64,000 bases of DNA from Yersinia frederiksenii ATCC 33641 (GCF_000754805.1 NZ_KN150731.1:3149886-3213885); one strand, 5' to 3'. Numbered from the stretch's first letter, positions 18,525 through 28,848 are shown. Numbers and translations: made by a program. Notes: generated from the sequence alone by a model not told the origin.

Positions 18525-19286
18525 ATGGCTAAATCCGACGTTTTTCACTTAGGCCTGACTAAAAGCGATCTGCAAGGGGCGACTCTGGCTATCGTTCCGG
18601 GTGATCCACAGCGTGTTGAGAAAATCGCTAAATTGATGGATAACCCAATACATCTGGCGTCACATCGTGAATTTACCTCATGGCGTGCTGAACTCGATGG
18701 CAAAGCTGTGATTGTCTGTTCAACGGGCATCGGTGGGCCATCAACTTCTATTGCCGTTGAGGAATTAGCACAGCTTGGTGTGCGGACTTTCCTGCGAATT
18801 GGTACTACAGGCGCTATTCAGCCACATATTAATGTTGGTGATGTGTTGGTCACGACAGCTGCAGTTCGTTTAGACGGTGCCAGTTTGCACTTTGCACCGA
18901 TGGAATTCCCGGCAGTAGCTGATTTTGACTGCACTACGGCATTAGTTAACGCGGCTAAATCGGTAGGTGCAACCACCCACATTGGTGTTACAGCATCTTC
19001 AGATACCTTCTATCCGGGCCAAGAACGTTACGATACTTTCTCTGGCCGTGTGGTTCGCCGTTTTAAAGGCTCCATGGAGGAATGGCAATCTATGGGCGTG
19101 ATGAATTATGAAATGGAATCTGCAACCTTGCTGACCATGTGTGCCAGCCAAGGCCTGCGCGCCGGTATGGTTGCCGGGGTGATTGTAAACCGTACCCAGC
19201 AAGAGATCCCGAACGAAGAAACCATGAAAGCCACTGAAAGCCACGCAGTAAAAATCGTGGTAGAAGCGGCGCGCCACTTGCTGTAG
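18525..19286 (+). CDS. udp: Uridine phosphorylase Udp
   Basis: 253 aa, same length as E. coli Udp. Cleaves uridine with phosphate to uracil and ribose-1-phosphate. Phosphate-binding IVPGDPQRV near residue 24-31, [10 protein letters not shown] near 91-100, the uracil-binding QERYDTF region and [13 protein letters not shown] ribose-binding segment near 195 are intact. AAGAGGAG lies ahead of the ATG. Cytosolic pyrimidine salvage, expected under CRP/CytR control. Confidence 0.97.
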   Translation: MAKSDVFHLGLTKSDLQGATLAIVPGDPQRVEKIAKLMDNPIHLASHREFTSWRAELDGKAVIVCSTGIGGPSTSIAVEELAQLGVRTFLRIGTTGAIQPHINVGDVLVTTAAVRLDGASLHFAPMEFPAVADFDCTTALVNAAKSVGATTHIGVTASSDTFYPGQERYDTFSGRVVRRFKGSMEEWQSMGVMNYEMESATLLTMCASQGLRAGMVAGVIVNRTQQEIPNEETMKATESHAVKIVVEAARHLL

Positions 19287-19313
19287 TACCGGTTATTCTC
19301 ATGCTTAGCGTCG

Positions 19314-19338
19314 ACGGGTCAGTTTACTGGCCCGTTTT
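19314..19338 (+). terminator. Rho-independent terminator of udp
   Basis: ACGGGTCAGT (19314-19323) pairs with ACTGGCCCGT (19326-19335), one G-U pair, followed by T residues. Confidence 0.8.
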
Positions 19339-19401
19339 CTATTTCGTCGATTTATCTGTTAATGTCGTAGCTCTTATAATGGACAATAATAAGAGGAAAA
19401 C

Positions 19402-20199
19402 ATGACGACACCTGCTCTATCTCATCCTTCCCTACTGCCACTGGATGGTGGTATTAACTTTCGTGATCTCGGTGGCAATGCTGTTGCTGATGGGCGGCGT
19501 ATCAAACGTGGGTTGCTGTTTCGTTCCGGTTCACTCGATCGTTTGAGTGCCAAGGATTGTGACTTACTCAGCAGCGGCTCTGTTGCTCAAATTCTTGATT
19601 ATCGAGATGCTGATGAAGTTCGGGCCAAACCTGATGTAGTGTGGCATGGGGCTAGTTATCACAATATTCCTGCCAACCCACTCAGCAGTGAAGTTAATGC
19701 CAATCTGGAAAAGCTGACTAATGAAACCTTAGCGACCTTTGATGCTCGCGCTTTCATGTTAGAGCTTTATCGTCGGTTACCTTTTAGTAATCAAGCTTAT
19801 CAGCAACTGGTTAGTTTGCTGCAAAACAGCGCTTCACCACAGCACCCTGCCACAGGGGTAGTTCAGCATTGTGCTGTTGGGAAAGACCGTACCGGTGTGG
19901 GTTCTGCCCTAGTGTTGTTCGCTTTAGGGGCAGATGAATCGACGGTGTTGGAAGATTATCTGTTGACCGAAACCACATTGAAGCCTTTTCGTGAGCATAT
20001 GCTGGCGGAACTGGCACTAAAACTCAATGATCAGGCGTTAGGACAATTCGCTTTTGTACTGTCAGCCAGAGAAGAATTTATTCAAACCGCGCTACGTAGT
20101 ATTCATGAGCGCTATGGTAGCCGGGAGCATTGGCTTCAACAGGAGTTTGGTCTTGGCAGCATAGAGCGAGAAAAGTTACAGTCATATTTTCTGGAATAG
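19402..20199 (+). CDS. Tyrosine-protein phosphatase-like protein (Y_phosphatase3/LipA type)
   Basis: 265 aa. The family features are an N-terminal GGINFRDLGGNAVADGRRIKRG segment (residues 17-38), LFRSGSLDRLS, an aspartate in ILDYRDADE, and the P-loop HCAVGKDRTG (C at about 155) with cysteine nucleophile and arginine. Members act on phosphotyrosine and phosphoinositides; the natural substrate here is unknown. No signal peptide, so cytosolic unless secreted by another route. Absent from the E. coli udp-rmuC interval. Monocistronic: its own SD (AAGAGGAAAAC) and a following terminator. Confidence 0.85.
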   Translation: MTTPALSHPSLLPLDGGINFRDLGGNAVADGRRIKRGLLFRSGSLDRLSAKDCDLLSSGSVAQILDYRDADEVRAKPDVVWHGASYHNIPANPLSSEVNANLEKLTNETLATFDARAFMLELYRRLPFSNQAYQQLVSLLQNSASPQHPATGVVQHCAVGKDRTGVGSALVLFALGADESTVLEDYLLTETTLKPFREHMLAELALKLNDQALGQFAFVLSAREEFIQTALRSIHERYGSREHWLQQEFGLGSIEREKLQSYFLE

Positions 20200-20238
20200 G
20201 GGCTCTCTATCACCCGCTTTTCCAATTCGCCTCCTACT

Positions 20239-20260
20239 GAGCCACTGAGTGGCTCTTTTT
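20239..20260 (+). terminator. Rho-independent terminator after the phosphatase gene
   Basis: GAGCCAC (20239-20245) pairs with GTGGCTC (20249-20255) around a 3-nt loop, followed by TTTTT. Confidence 0.85.
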
Positions 20261-20261
20261 A

Positions 20262-20289
20262 ACCGCTTAATGATGCAAACTACCGCTTA
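20262..20289 (+). promoter_or_regulatory. BtsR(YehT)-like direct repeat upstream of the cstA-family gene
   Basis: The octamer ACCGCTTA occurs at 20262-20269 and again at 20282-20289, a 12-bp spacer. The LytTR regulator BtsR binds two direct copies of ACC(G/A)CT(C/T)A about 13 bp apart before E. coli yjiY/btsT, which encodes a CstA-family pyruvate transporter. A similar motif before a CstA-family gene suggests the same control. Confidence 0.6.
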
Positions 20290-20362
20290 ACCAGTTCGCT
20301 GATATTTCTCTTAGGGACCAAGCGTATGTTAACGCCTGACAAATTCCCTGGAGAGAATGCTC

Positions 20363-22174
20363 ATGCAACATGCGATTACCTTTGTTATCGCTTCAGCGTG
20401 TATCCTTACGATCTGTTACCGTTTGTACGGTATCTTTTTTGTTCGTAAGGTTCTGCGCGTCGATGACAGTGAAGTAACACCTTCCCACACCTTTGAAGAT
20501 GGCAAAGATTACGTTCCAACTAAAAAATGGGTGAACTTTGGTAGCCACTTTGCAGCAATCGCTGCGGCGGGTCCCTTGGTTGGCCCGGTGCTGGCAGCCC
20601 AATATGGCTATTTACCCGGCTTCCTGTGGTTACTGATTGGTTGTGTTATCGGTGGTGCGGTTCACGACACCGTGGTTCTGTTTGCTTCAATGAAGCATCA
20701 GGGCAAATCACTGTCTGAAGTCGCTAAGTCAGAGCTCGGCCCGGTTGCAGGTTGGTGTACCGGACTGGCTATGCTATTCATCATCACGATTACCATGGCT
20801 GGTTTGTCGATGGTGGTGGTACATGCCCTGGAACGTAACCCTTGGGGGACTTTCGCGGTATTCATGACCATCCCTATCGCTATTTGCGTTGGTTTATGGG
20901 AACGGATGACAGGTAGCATGAAAGGGGCTTCTTATGTCGGCATCGCCGCCATTATGGTGTGCGTGTTTGTCGGCCCCTATATTGAAGGCACCTGGCTTGG
21001 CGAATGGTTAATGCTGAAAGCCGATACCGTCAGCATTATTCTGCCAATGTATGCTTTCTTTGCGACTGCACTGCCTGTCTGGATGTTATTAACTCCTCGT
21101 GGTTACCTCTCTAGCTTTATGAAAATCGGTGTATTTGGTGCACTGATTGTTGGTGTTGTATTTATCAACCCTGAGATTCAATTCCCAGCACTGACACAGT
21201 TTATTCATGGTGGTGGCCCCGTTCTGGCAGGGCCGGTCTGGCCGTTTATCTCCATTACTATTGCTTGTGGTGCTATTTCTGGTTTCCATGCCTTTATCGG
21301 TTCAGGTACCACACCAAAGCAAATCGATAAATGGAGTGATATTTTACCCGTCGGTTTTGGAGCGATGCTGGCTGAATGTATGGTTGGGGTTATGGCCCTG
21401 ATCGCTGCAACGTCCTTGCATCCAGCTGACTACTTCGCGATTAACTCATCTGCTGAAGCCTGGAGTATGCTTGGCATGGAAGTAGTTAATCTGCCAAAAC
21501 TGAGTCAGGAAATTGGTCTGGACTTATATGGCCGTACTGGTGGTGCTGTCACCTTGGCGGTTGGTATGACGGATATTTTCATTCGTGTGCCATGGTTTAG
21601 TAGTCTCGCCGCTTACTTCTTCCAGTTTGTTGTTATGTTTGAAGCGGTATTTATCCTGACCGCAGTTGACTCTGGTACTCGCGTTGCTCGCTACTTACTG
21701 CAAGATTTCTTGGGTGATATCTGGGCACCATTGAAACGCACTGATTGGCTACCTGGCACATTGGCTTGTAGTGTTATCGCTTGTGCATTGTGGGGCTACC
21801 TCCTGAACTCTGGTGATATCAACTCGGTATGGGCATTGTTTGGTGTGTCAAACCAGTTAATGGCTTCTGTTGGCTTAATCATTGGTGCCACTATCATTCT
21901 GCGTTTAGCGACTAAACGGATTTACATGCTGACCTGTGTTATTCCACTGGCTTATCTGTTTGTTACCGTCAACTATGCTGGTTACTGGATGATCACTCAC
22001 GTGTATTTCAACTCAGCAGCAAAAGGCTACAACCTATTCAATGGCATCATCTCTATCATCATGATGACATTGGGTGTCATCATCTTGATATCTGCCTTGA
22101 AAAAATGGCGTGAATTGTGGATCCGCAGATCAGCCGAAATGGCAGGCAATAAAGTTGCCATTGCTAACGCCTGA
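20363..22174 (+). CDS. CstA-family carbon-starvation/pyruvate transporter
   Basis: 603-aa inner-membrane protein with more than a dozen hydrophobic segments. CstA family motifs: GSHFAAIAAAGPLVGPVLAAQYGYLPG near residue 55-80, VIGGAVHDTVVLFAS, FHAFIGSGTTPKQI and TAVDSGTRVARY. Members include E. coli CstA (peptides, pyruvate) and BtsT/YjiY (pyruvate:H+ symport); this one is about 100 residues shorter than either. GGAG fits ATG 20363 better (9-base spacing) than ATG 20357 (3 bases). BtsR-like repeats lie 73 bp upstream; a terminator follows. Substrate is inferred. Confidence 0.85.
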   Translation: MQHAITFVIASACILTICYRLYGIFFVRKVLRVDDSEVTPSHTFEDGKDYVPTKKWVNFGSHFAAIAAAGPLVGPVLAAQYGYLPGFLWLLIGCVIGGAVHDTVVLFASMKHQGKSLSEVAKSELGPVAGWCTGLAMLFIITITMAGLSMVVVHALERNPWGTFAVFMTIPIAICVGLWERMTGSMKGASYVGIAAIMVCVFVGPYIEGTWLGEWLMLKADTVSIILPMYAFFATALPVWMLLTPRGYLSSFMKIGVFGALIVGVVFINPEIQFPALTQFIHGGGPVLAGPVWPFISITIACGAISGFHAFIGSGTTPKQIDKWSDILPVGFGAMLAECMVGVMALIAATSLHPADYFAINSSAEAWSMLGMEVVNLPKLSQEIGLDLYGRTGGAVTLAVGMTDIFIRVPWFSSLAAYFFQFVVMFEAVFILTAVDSGTRVARYLLQDFLGDIWAPLKRTDWLPGTLACSVIACALWGYLLNSGDINSVWALFGVSNQLMASVGLIIGATIILRLATKRIYMLTCVIPLAYLFVTVNYAGYWMITHVYFNSAAKGYNLFNGIISIIMMTLGVIILISALKKWRELWIRRSAEMAGNKVAIANA

Positions 22175-22207
22175 TAAACTAAATTTATTGTATTAACTTG
22201 TCAGAAT

Positions 22208-22237
22208 GGCCGGAATCTTCCGGCCGTTTATTTTTTG
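22208..22237 (+). terminator. Rho-independent terminator of the cstA-family gene
   Basis: GGCCGGAA (22208-22215) pairs with TTCCGGCC (22218-22225), then a T-rich tail (GTTTATTTTTTG). Confidence 0.8.
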
Positions 22238-22302
22238 TTAAGCCAAAATGTCGACACATTGCGTATGCTAATGGCCACTTTATTGATAACAGGAAAATAC
22301 CT

Positions 22303-22833
22303 GTGACCCTGAATGATGTCATTACTACCACTATCGATTTTGTTCGCGAACATGAAACATGGGCTATGCCTATCGTGTTTATTCTTGCCTTCGGCGAGTC
22401 ACTCGCTTTTATCTCTTTGCTTCTACCTGCAACAGTTATTTTGCTCGGATTGGGAGCATTAATCGGTGAAAGTGGTATTTCTTTCTGGCCGATTTGGACC
22501 GCTGCCGTAGCCGGTGCTTTCTTTGGCGATTGGCTCTCTTATTGGGTAGGTGACCATTACAAGGATCGCGTCGGCACCTTGTGGCCACTTTCTCGTAATC
22601 CTCAGCTATTGGTCCGTGGTCACGTGTTCTTTGAACGTTGGGGATTCTTTGGTGCTTTTATTGGTCGTTTCTTTGGTCCACTACGTGCAGTCGTTCCACT
22701 GGTGGCCGGTATTTGTGGTATGCCAAAGTTCTATTTCCAGTTAGCTAACATCACTTCCGCCTTAATTTGGGCATTCGGTATTTTAGCTCCAGGCGCATTT
22801 GGTATTCAGTGGCTTTCTCACTGGATAGATTAG
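22303..22833 (+). CDS. DedA-family membrane protein
   Basis: 176 aa from GTG 22303 (AGGAAA six bases upstream); the in-frame extension to 22198 reads through a terminator hairpin and is rejected. DedA features: FGESLAFISLLLPATVILLGLGALIG, the ExxxxP-like reentrant segment, GAFFGDWLSYWVGDHYK and FIGRFFGPLRAVVPLVAGICGMP with the conserved basic residue. Four to five membrane helices. DedA/VTT proteins act as phospholipid (undecaprenyl phosphate or similar) transporters in membrane homeostasis; the lipid for this paralogue is unknown. It sits between cstA-like and rmuC, not found there in E. coli. Confidence 0.85.
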   Translation: MTLNDVITTTIDFVREHETWAMPIVFILAFGESLAFISLLLPATVILLGLGALIGESGISFWPIWTAAVAGAFFGDWLSYWVGDHYKDRVGTLWPLSRNPQLLVRGHVFFERWGFFGAFIGRFFGPLRAVVPLVAGICGMPKFYFQLANITSALIWAFGILAPGAFGIQWLSHWID

Positions 22834-23035
22834 CCCTACCTGAACAAATGGCCCGTCATCAGTGCTCTACGGCTGACAGTTTTAGCCTATTCCTTCGTGG
22901 CAAAGTAAGTGTTTTTTAAACTGCTTATTATTTATGCGTACCGCTTCGCAAGATGGCATGTAACGGAAAAACACTCTGGACATCCATACAGTATCCCCTT
23001 ACCTTGACTAACAATAGGTTAATGGGGAGATAACC

Positions 23036-24556
23036 GTGGATATCAGTTTATTTTATGGGCTGGGGGGCTGTCTGCTTGGTGGCCTTATTGGCTGGCTGAT
23101 TGCCAGCTTGTATCAGCAGCGTAATAAAACACAGCAGGATATTGAACGGCGGTTACTGGAACAGGCATTACAACAGTCTCAACAGAATACCGCAGAATTA
23201 CAGACGTCTTTACAACGTAATGAACAACAATTACGGCAAGGTGAATTAGAACTGCGCAATTTACATAGTCAGCTAGCGGCAAATGCTGAAAAGCTACAAC
23301 AATTAGCTCATTGGCGCGATGAATGCGAGCAACTTAATCAAGAGCTACGTGCTCAAAGGGAAGTGAATAGCGCGCAAGAAGCCGAACTACGCGAAGTGAC
23401 TATCCGCCTGGAAGAAACCCGCCTGACTGCAGAAGAAAAGCAACGTTTGCTCCTTAATAGCGAACAGCGGCTAAACACTCAGTTTGAAAATCTGGCAAAC
23501 CGTATCTTTGAACAAACTGGCCGCCGTGCGGATGAACAAAATAAGCAAAGTTTGGATCGCTTATTGTTGCCTCTGCGCGAACAGTTGGATGGTTTTCGTA
23601 GACAGGTTCAGGATAGTTTTGGGCAAGAAGCGCGTGAGCGCCATACTCTGACCCATGAAATCCGTAGTCTGCAACAGCTCAATGCTCAAATGGCACGCGA
23701 AGCGTTAAATCTGACCAAAGCTCTCAAAGGGGATAATAAAACGCAGGGAAATTGGGGCGAAGTCGTTTTGGCTAAAGTGTTAGAAGCCTCAGGTCTGCGT
23801 GAAGGTCATGAATATCAAACCCAGGTTAGTGTCAAGATTGATAACAATAACCGCATGCAACCAGATGTTATCGTTCGCTTGCCACAGGGTAAAGATGTCG
23901 TCATTGACGCTAAAATGTCGCTGGTGGCTTATGAGCGCTATTTTAATAGTGAAGATGATGCTGAACGAGAAGCGGCATTAAATGAGCATTTATCCTCGCT
24001 ACGCGCCCATATTAGAATGCTAGGCCGCAAAGATTATCAGCAACTTCCCGGCTTACGTTCGCTTGATTATGTTTTGATGTTCATCCCGGTAGAACCGGCT
24101 TTTCTGGTCGCAATAGACCGCCAGCCAGAATTGATCAGTGAAGCATTACAGCACAATATTATGCTGGTTAGCCCGACAACTCTGCTAGTGGCTCTACGAA
24201 CTATCACTAACTTATGGCGATATGAGCACCAAAGCCAAAATGCGCAACGTATCGCCGAAAGAGCGGCCAAACTCTATGACAAATTGCGCTTATTTGTTGA
24301 TGATATGGAGTCCTTAGGGCAAAGCCTCGATAAAGCTCAGATAAGTTATCGTCAGGCAATGAACAAACTGTCGCAAGGCCGTGGTAACCTGATAGGGCAA
24401 GTTGAAGGTTTTCGCACTCTGGGGGTCGAGGTAAAACGGCCTATTAGCCCATCACTGGCAGAGAAAGCCAGTATGGATGAGAACCCAGAGGGCGATTTAG
24501 CGCTATCCGATGATGCAGAGTCGGCAATCAATGATTCTGCACCGCTGAAGTACTAG
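23036..24556 (+). CDS. rmuC: DNA recombination protein RmuC
   Basis: 506 aa with GTG start. N-terminal membrane anchor (residues 4-25, LFYGLGGCLLGGLIGWLIASLY), a long coiled coil rich in Gln/Glu/Arg to about residue 200, then the RmuC nuclease-like domain: GNWGEVVLAKVLEASGLREG, PDVIVRLPQGKDVVIDAKMSL (PD-(D/E)xK-like D...DAK), and YVLMFIPVEPAF. RmuC restrains inversions at short inverted repeats in E. coli. Acidic, probably disordered tail. Precedes ubiE as in E. coli, probably on its own promoter. Confidence 0.94.
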   Translation: MDISLFYGLGGCLLGGLIGWLIASLYQQRNKTQQDIERRLLEQALQQSQQNTAELQTSLQRNEQQLRQGELELRNLHSQLAANAEKLQQLAHWRDECEQLNQELRAQREVNSAQEAELREVTIRLEETRLTAEEKQRLLLNSEQRLNTQFENLANRIFEQTGRRADEQNKQSLDRLLLPLREQLDGFRRQVQDSFGQEARERHTLTHEIRSLQQLNAQMAREALNLTKALKGDNKTQGNWGEVVLAKVLEASGLREGHEYQTQVSVKIDNNNRMQPDVIVRLPQGKDVVIDAKMSLVAYERYFNSEDDAEREAALNEHLSSLRAHIRMLGRKDYQQLPGLRSLDYVLMFIPVEPAFLVAIDRQPELISEALQHNIMLVSPTTLLVALRTITNLWRYEHQSQNAQRIAERAAKLYDKLRLFVDDMESLGQSLDKAQISYRQAMNKLSQGRGNLIGQVEGFRTLGVEVKRPISPSLAEKASMDENPEGDLALSDDAESAINDSAPLKY

Positions 24557-24695
24557 GGTTAGTTGCATGTTCCTCTTCTGTATGATGTTGAGAAGACTGC
24601 GATTAAGCAGGTACCTTAATACCAGGTGAGGTGGGGCTTTCATCGGAGTTCTGGTACACTTCCTCGAAAGATTGACTGAAAAGCAGGCACAGAAA

Positions 24696-25451
24696 ATGGT
24701 AGATCAGAACAAGGAAACCACTCATTTTGGTTTTCGCACCGTAGCCAAAGAACAAAAAGAAGGCATGGTGGCAGAAGTTTTTCATTCCGTAGCCGCCAAA
24801 TACGATCTGATGAATGACCTGATGTCGTTCGGTGTTCACCGTATTTGGAAGCGTTTTACTATTGACTGTAGCGGTGTTAGGCGCGGTCAACGGGTATTGG
24901 ATCTGGCGGGTGGTACAGGAGATTTAACAGCTAAATTTTCTCGTCTCGTGGGTGAACAGGGCGAAGTGGTTCTGGCTGATATCAATGAATCTATGCTGCG
25001 TATGGGCCGTGAAAAGCTGCGTGATAAAGGTATTGTCGGTAATGTCAGTTATGTGCAGGCCAATGCTGAGGCCTTGCCTTTCCCTGATAATTACTTTGAT
25101 TGCATCACCATTTCATTCGGTTTGAGAAATGTAACCGAAAAAGAAAAGGCGCTACGTTCTATGTATCGGGTATTAAAGCCCGGCGGTCGCTTGTTAGTTC
25201 TCGAGTTCTCTAAACCACTTCTTGCTCCTTTGAGCAAAGCCTATGATGCTTACTCTTTCCATATTCTGCCTAAAATTGGTGAGCTTGTGGCGCAGGACTC
25301 TGGAAGCTACCGCTATTTGGCGGAGTCTATTCGAATGCACCCCGACCAAGAAACACTGAAAGGCATGATGATGGATGCCGGGTTTGAAAACGTAACCTAT
25401 TCCAATTTAACCGGTGGCATTGTTGCGTTACATCGGGGCTTTAAGTTCTAA
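24696..25451 (+). CDS. ubiE: Ubiquinone/menaquinone C-methyltransferase UbiE
   Basis: 251 aa, equal to E. coli UbiE. SAM-dependent C-methylation of demethylmenaquinol and of the ubiquinol precursor. SAM motif [10 protein letters not shown] at residues 67-76; family signatures [18 protein letters not shown] and [27 protein letters not shown] present. Start at ATG 24696 ([13 protein letters not shown]) rather than the TTG at 24672, by comparison with E. coli. First gene of ubiE-ubiJ-ubiB. Confidence 0.96.
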   Translation: MVDQNKETTHFGFRTVAKEQKEGMVAEVFHSVAAKYDLMNDLMSFGVHRIWKRFTIDCSGVRRGQRVLDLAGGTGDLTAKFSRLVGEQGEVVLADINESMLRMGREKLRDKGIVGNVSYVQANAEALPFPDNYFDCITISFGLRNVTEKEKALRSMYRVLKPGGRLLVLEFSKPLLAPLSKAYDAYSFHILPKIGELVAQDSGSYRYLAESIRMHPDQETLKGMMMDAGFENVTYSNLTGGIVALHRGFKF

Positions 25452-25464
25452 CAGGAATGGGTTT

Positions 25465-26118
25465 ATGTCACTAAAATCACTGCTGTTTAAGCCTTTGTCA
25501 TTGAAACCTGTTTTATTGTCGCCGCTAATTACAGCCGCTATAGAAACATCACTCAATAGTGTGCTATTTCGCGATAACAGCATGAAAGCTGCACGTCTAC
25601 GCTTAGCAGGGAAAGTTCTGCGCATTGAGTTGCGTGAGATGAGCTTTCCGTTGCTACTCGTTTTTAGCGAACGGCAGGTAGATGTTTTAAGCCAATGGAG
25701 TGGTGAAGCGGATTGTAGAGTGAAAACCGACGTTGCTGTATTAGCAAAATTGCGTGACCGCCAGCAACTCTCACCCTTGATGCGAAGTGGTGAACTGATT
25801 GTCGAAGGTGATATTCAGGTGGTGCAACAACTTGTTGCGTTATTAGACCTTGCTGAGTGGGAACCTGCAGAATGGTTGGCTCCCTATATCGGTGATATTG
25901 CCGCTGAATCGATAGGGCAGATAGTGCATAAAAGTAGTCGTTTTCTTAGTAAACAGTTACGGCAGCAGCAACATTATGTGGCTGAAGCAATAACCGAAGA
26001 ATGGAAAATAGCGCCTGCTCCACTGGAGGTTGTGTGGTTTAACGAAGAGGTGGATGCCATCGTCCGTGCCACAGAGGCTTTAAGTGCAAGGTTGGCAACT
26101 ATGGAGACAAAACCATGA
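25465..26118 (+). CDS. ubiJ: Ubiquinone biosynthesis accessory factor UbiJ (SCP2 domain)
   Basis: 217 aa, between ubiE and ubiB as E. coli ubiJ (yigP). N-terminal SCP2-like lipid-binding domain (residues about 15-115: [40 protein letters not shown]), then a C-terminal region ([25 protein letters not shown]) that in E. coli contacts the Ubi metabolon with UbiK. Binds prenylated intermediates for the aerobic hydroxylation steps. In E. coli the 3' half also specifies the small RNA EsrE; I cannot tell if that is kept. The stop overlaps the ubiB start. Confidence 0.92.
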   Translation: MSLKSLLFKPLSLKPVLLSPLITAAIETSLNSVLFRDNSMKAARLRLAGKVLRIELREMSFPLLLVFSERQVDVLSQWSGEADCRVKTDVAVLAKLRDRQQLSPLMRSGELIVEGDIQVVQQLVALLDLAEWEPAEWLAPYIGDIAAESIGQIVHKSSRFLSKQLRQQQHYVAEAITEEWKIAPAPLEVVWFNEEVDAIVRATEALSARLATMETKP

Positions 26119-27746
26119 CGCCAGGAGAACTTCGGCGCCTGTATCTAATTATTCGGGTTTTCTTGAGCTATGGGCTGGAAGAATTAATTCCGAAGATACG
26201 TTTGACGTTGCCATTACGCATTGGCCGTTATCTGTTTTTCTGGTTGCCTAATCGTCATAAAGATAAACCTTTAGGTGAGCGGTTACGTCTTGCGTTACAG
26301 GAGTTAGGACCTGTCTGGATCAAATTTGGTCAGATGATGTCTACGCGTCGCGATCTATTCCCACCAGCTATTGCCGATCAACTAGCGTTATTGCAAGACA
26401 GAGTTGCTCCATTTGATGGTGCGCTTGCCCGCAAGCAGATTGAAATTGCCATGGGTGGGCCGTTAGAAACATGGTTTGACGATTTTGAACAGCAAGCTTT
26501 GGCCTCTGCCTCCATTGCTCAGGTACACACGGCACGTTTAAAAGAAAACGGTCAAGAAGTTGTGCTGAAAGTTATTCGCCCGGATATCTTGCCGATTATT
26601 AAAGCCGACGTCCGCTTAATGTATCGTCTTGCTGGCTGGGTACCCAAGCTTTTACCTGATGGTCGCAGACTGCGCCCACGAGAAGTTGTACGTGAATATG
26701 AAAAAACGCTGCTTGATGAGTTGAACCTGCTGCGTGAAGCTGCTAACGCTATTCAACTACGCCGTAATTTTGAAGACAGCCCAATGCTCTATATTCCTGA
26801 GGTCTATTCAGACTATTGTCGGGAAAGTGTATTGGTGATGGAACGTATTTACGGTATACCCGTATCTGATATTGTTGCTTTAGAAGATCAAGGCACAAAC
26901 ATGAAATTGTTGGCGGAACGTGGAGTGCAAGTATTCTTCACTCAGGTTTTCCGTGACAGCTTTTTCCACGCAGATATGCATCCTGGGAACATTTTTGTCA
27001 GTTATGAGCATCCTCACGACCCACTGTACATCGGCATTGACTGCGGTATTGTTGGCTCGTTGAACAAAGCAGATAAACGCTATCTCGCTGAAAACTTTAT
27101 TGCTTTCTTTAACCGTGATTATCGGCGCGTTGCTGAACTGCATGTTGATTCGGGCTGGGTGCCTCGTGATACCAATGTTGAAGATTTTGAGTTCGCTATC
27201 CGTACTGTCTGTGAGCCAATTTTTGAAAAGCCATTGGCGGAAATATCATTCGGACATGTGTTATTGAATCTGTTTAACACAGCACGTCGTTTTAATATGG
27301 AAGTGCAGCCCCAGTTGGTCTTGCTCCAGAAAACGTTACTGTATGTTGAAGGTTTAGGGCGTCAACTCTATCCTCAGCTTGATCTCTGGACGACTGCTAA
27401 GCCGTTTCTTGAGAGCTGGTTACGGGACCAAGTTGGTTTGCCAGCAGTAATCCGGGCATTGAAAGAGAAGGCGCCGTTCTGGGCTGAGAAGTTCCCAGAG
27501 CTGCCTGAATTGGTTTATGACAGCTTGCAGCAGCACAAATTATTGCAGCAAAGTGTCGATAAACTCACTACACAGATACAAGGCCAGCAACAACGTCAAG
27601 GACAATCACGGTATTTGTTTGGGGTTGGCGCTACACTATTAGTCAGTGGTACCATTTTATTCTTGGCTGGTGCGGTAGAAATCTCAACGGGATTCATTAT
27701 TGCTGGAGTATTGGTTTGGCTTATTGGTTGGCGACGAACTAGTTAA
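26115..27746 (+). CDS. ubiB: Ubiquinone biosynthesis ATPase/kinase-like protein UbiB
   Basis: 543 aa, UbiB/ADCK family. KxGQ motif [11 protein letters not shown] at residues 70-80, an A-rich loop [15 protein letters not shown] in place of the P-loop, catalytic-like [11 protein letters not shown] and metal-binding DCGIVGSL. Two hydrophobic helices near 500-540 ([19 protein letters not shown]) anchor it in the inner membrane. UbiB ATPase activity supports coenzyme Q synthesis. Translationally coupled to ubiJ (ATGA). Confidence 0.96.
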   Translation: MTPGELRRLYLIIRVFLSYGLEELIPKIRLTLPLRIGRYLFFWLPNRHKDKPLGERLRLALQELGPVWIKFGQMMSTRRDLFPPAIADQLALLQDRVAPFDGALARKQIEIAMGGPLETWFDDFEQQALASASIAQVHTARLKENGQEVVLKVIRPDILPIIKADVRLMYRLAGWVPKLLPDGRRLRPREVVREYEKTLLDELNLLREAANAIQLRRNFEDSPMLYIPEVYSDYCRESVLVMERIYGIPVSDIVALEDQGTNMKLLAERGVQVFFTQVFRDSFFHADMHPGNIFVSYEHPHDPLYIGIDCGIVGSLNKADKRYLAENFIAFFNRDYRRVAELHVDSGWVPRDTNVEDFEFAIRTVCEPIFEKPLAEISFGHVLLNLFNTARRFNMEVQPQLVLLQKTLLYVEGLGRQLYPQLDLWTTAKPFLESWLRDQVGLPAVIRALKEKAPFWAEKFPELPELVYDSLQQHKLLQQSVDKLTTQIQGQQQRQGQSRYLFGVGATLLVSGTILFLAGAVEISTGFIIAGVLVWLIGWRRTS

Positions 27747-27919
27747 TTTTCTTATTGCGTGACTTATGAGTTATGTAAAAGTTATTCAAGAAGTCATTTA
27801 TTTGTTCAAGAAGCTATGCGCTAGTTCAAAGTGCGGTAAGTTAGATAAGTATTCACAGAGGTTATATGACGTATAATGCGGCCTCTGTGGGATAACCCTT
27901 GTATATAGAGGTGAATGTA

Positions 27920-28192
27920 ATGGGTGGTATAAGTATTTGGCAGTTATTAATCATTGCTGTGATCGTTGTTCTGCTGTTTGGTACTAACAAATTGCGGACA
28001 TTAGGGTCAGATCTAGGTGCATCCATCAAAGGTTTTAAAAAAGCGATAGGTGATGAGACACAGACTCCTCCAACTGATGCTGATAAGACTAGTAATGATG
28101 CTGATTTTGCAAAATCGATTACTGAGAAGCAGCAACAGCCGGTAGCCAAAGCTGAAGAACCTACGAAGAGTCACGACAAAGAGCAGGGATAA
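27920..28192 (+). CDS. tatA: Sec-independent translocase subunit TatA
   Basis: 90 aa. One N-terminal transmembrane helix ([18 protein letters not shown]), the FG hinge, then an amphipathic helix ([15 protein letters not shown]) and a polar tail. It forms the size-variable pore of the twin-arginine pathway. ATG 27920 follows AGAGGTG; the 27899 start would add seven residues ahead of the membrane helix. First gene of tatABC; promoter presumably in the 173-bp gap after ubiB. Confidence 0.96.
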   Translation: MGGISIWQLLIIAVIVVLLFGTNKLRTLGSDLGASIKGFKKAIGDETQTPPTDADKTSNDADFAKSITEKQQQPVAKAEEPTKSHDKEQG

Positions 28193-28195
28193 GCT

Positions 28196-28846
28196 GTGTT
28201 CGACATTGGGTTTAGTGAACTGCTACTGATACTTGTTATTGGTCTGGTCGTGCTTGGGCCAGAACGGCTGCCTGTTGCGGTAAGAACCGTTGCTGGCTGG
28301 ATTCGTACATTGCGCTCACTCGCAGCAACAGTGCAGAACGAATTGGCGCAAGAGCTTAAGTTGCAAGAGTTGCAAGACAGTCTGAAAAAAGCAGAACAGG
28401 CTGGTTTGCAGAATCTGACTCCTGAGCTAAAAGCCTCAATGGATGAACTCAAAGAGGCTGCGGAAGCATTGAAGCGTTCTTATCACTCTGATATTGCTTC
28501 GGATGCACCACACACGATCCATAATCCGTTGGTAACCGAGCCAGAAGCAATTCATGATGGTGTTACGCCGGCTGAATCGGCGACGCAAGCTCAAGCATCG
28601 CCTCAAGCTCCGAGCACTGATGAGGCGAGCTCCTCTAGTGTGGCTGAGACTCCCCCTGATAACGTCGAGAAACCCGTTGTTCAGGTTAAGGCATTTTCTG
28701 AGTCTATCCCTCCAGTAGAGAGGGAGGGTGTGCCAGTTACAAATACCCCAGTAACCAAGGCAAACACAGCGACAATTGACTCCCATAGCACAGACTCAAT
28801 CAGTGCTGACCAACCTCGAACTCACCAACCTGGCGGCGATCGGTAA
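28196..28846 (+). CDS. tatB: Sec-independent translocase subunit TatB
   Basis: 216 aa with GTG start, 3 bp after tatA. N-terminal helix [26 protein letters not shown], conserved EL and GPERLP, then amphipathic helices to about residue 100 and a long Ser/Thr/Pro/Ala-rich acidic tail (120-216) that is longer than in E. coli (171 aa). With TatC it forms the receptor for twin-arginine signal peptides. Confidence 0.95.
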   Translation: MFDIGFSELLLILVIGLVVLGPERLPVAVRTVAGWIRTLRSLAATVQNELAQELKLQELQDSLKKAEQAGLQNLTPELKASMDELKEAAEALKRSYHSDIASDAPHTIHNPLVTEPEAIHDGVTPAESATQAQASPQAPSTDEASSSSVAETPPDNVEKPVVQVKAFSESIPPVEREGVPVTNTPVTKANTATIDSHSTDSISADQPRTHQPGGDR

Positions 28847-28848
28847 AC

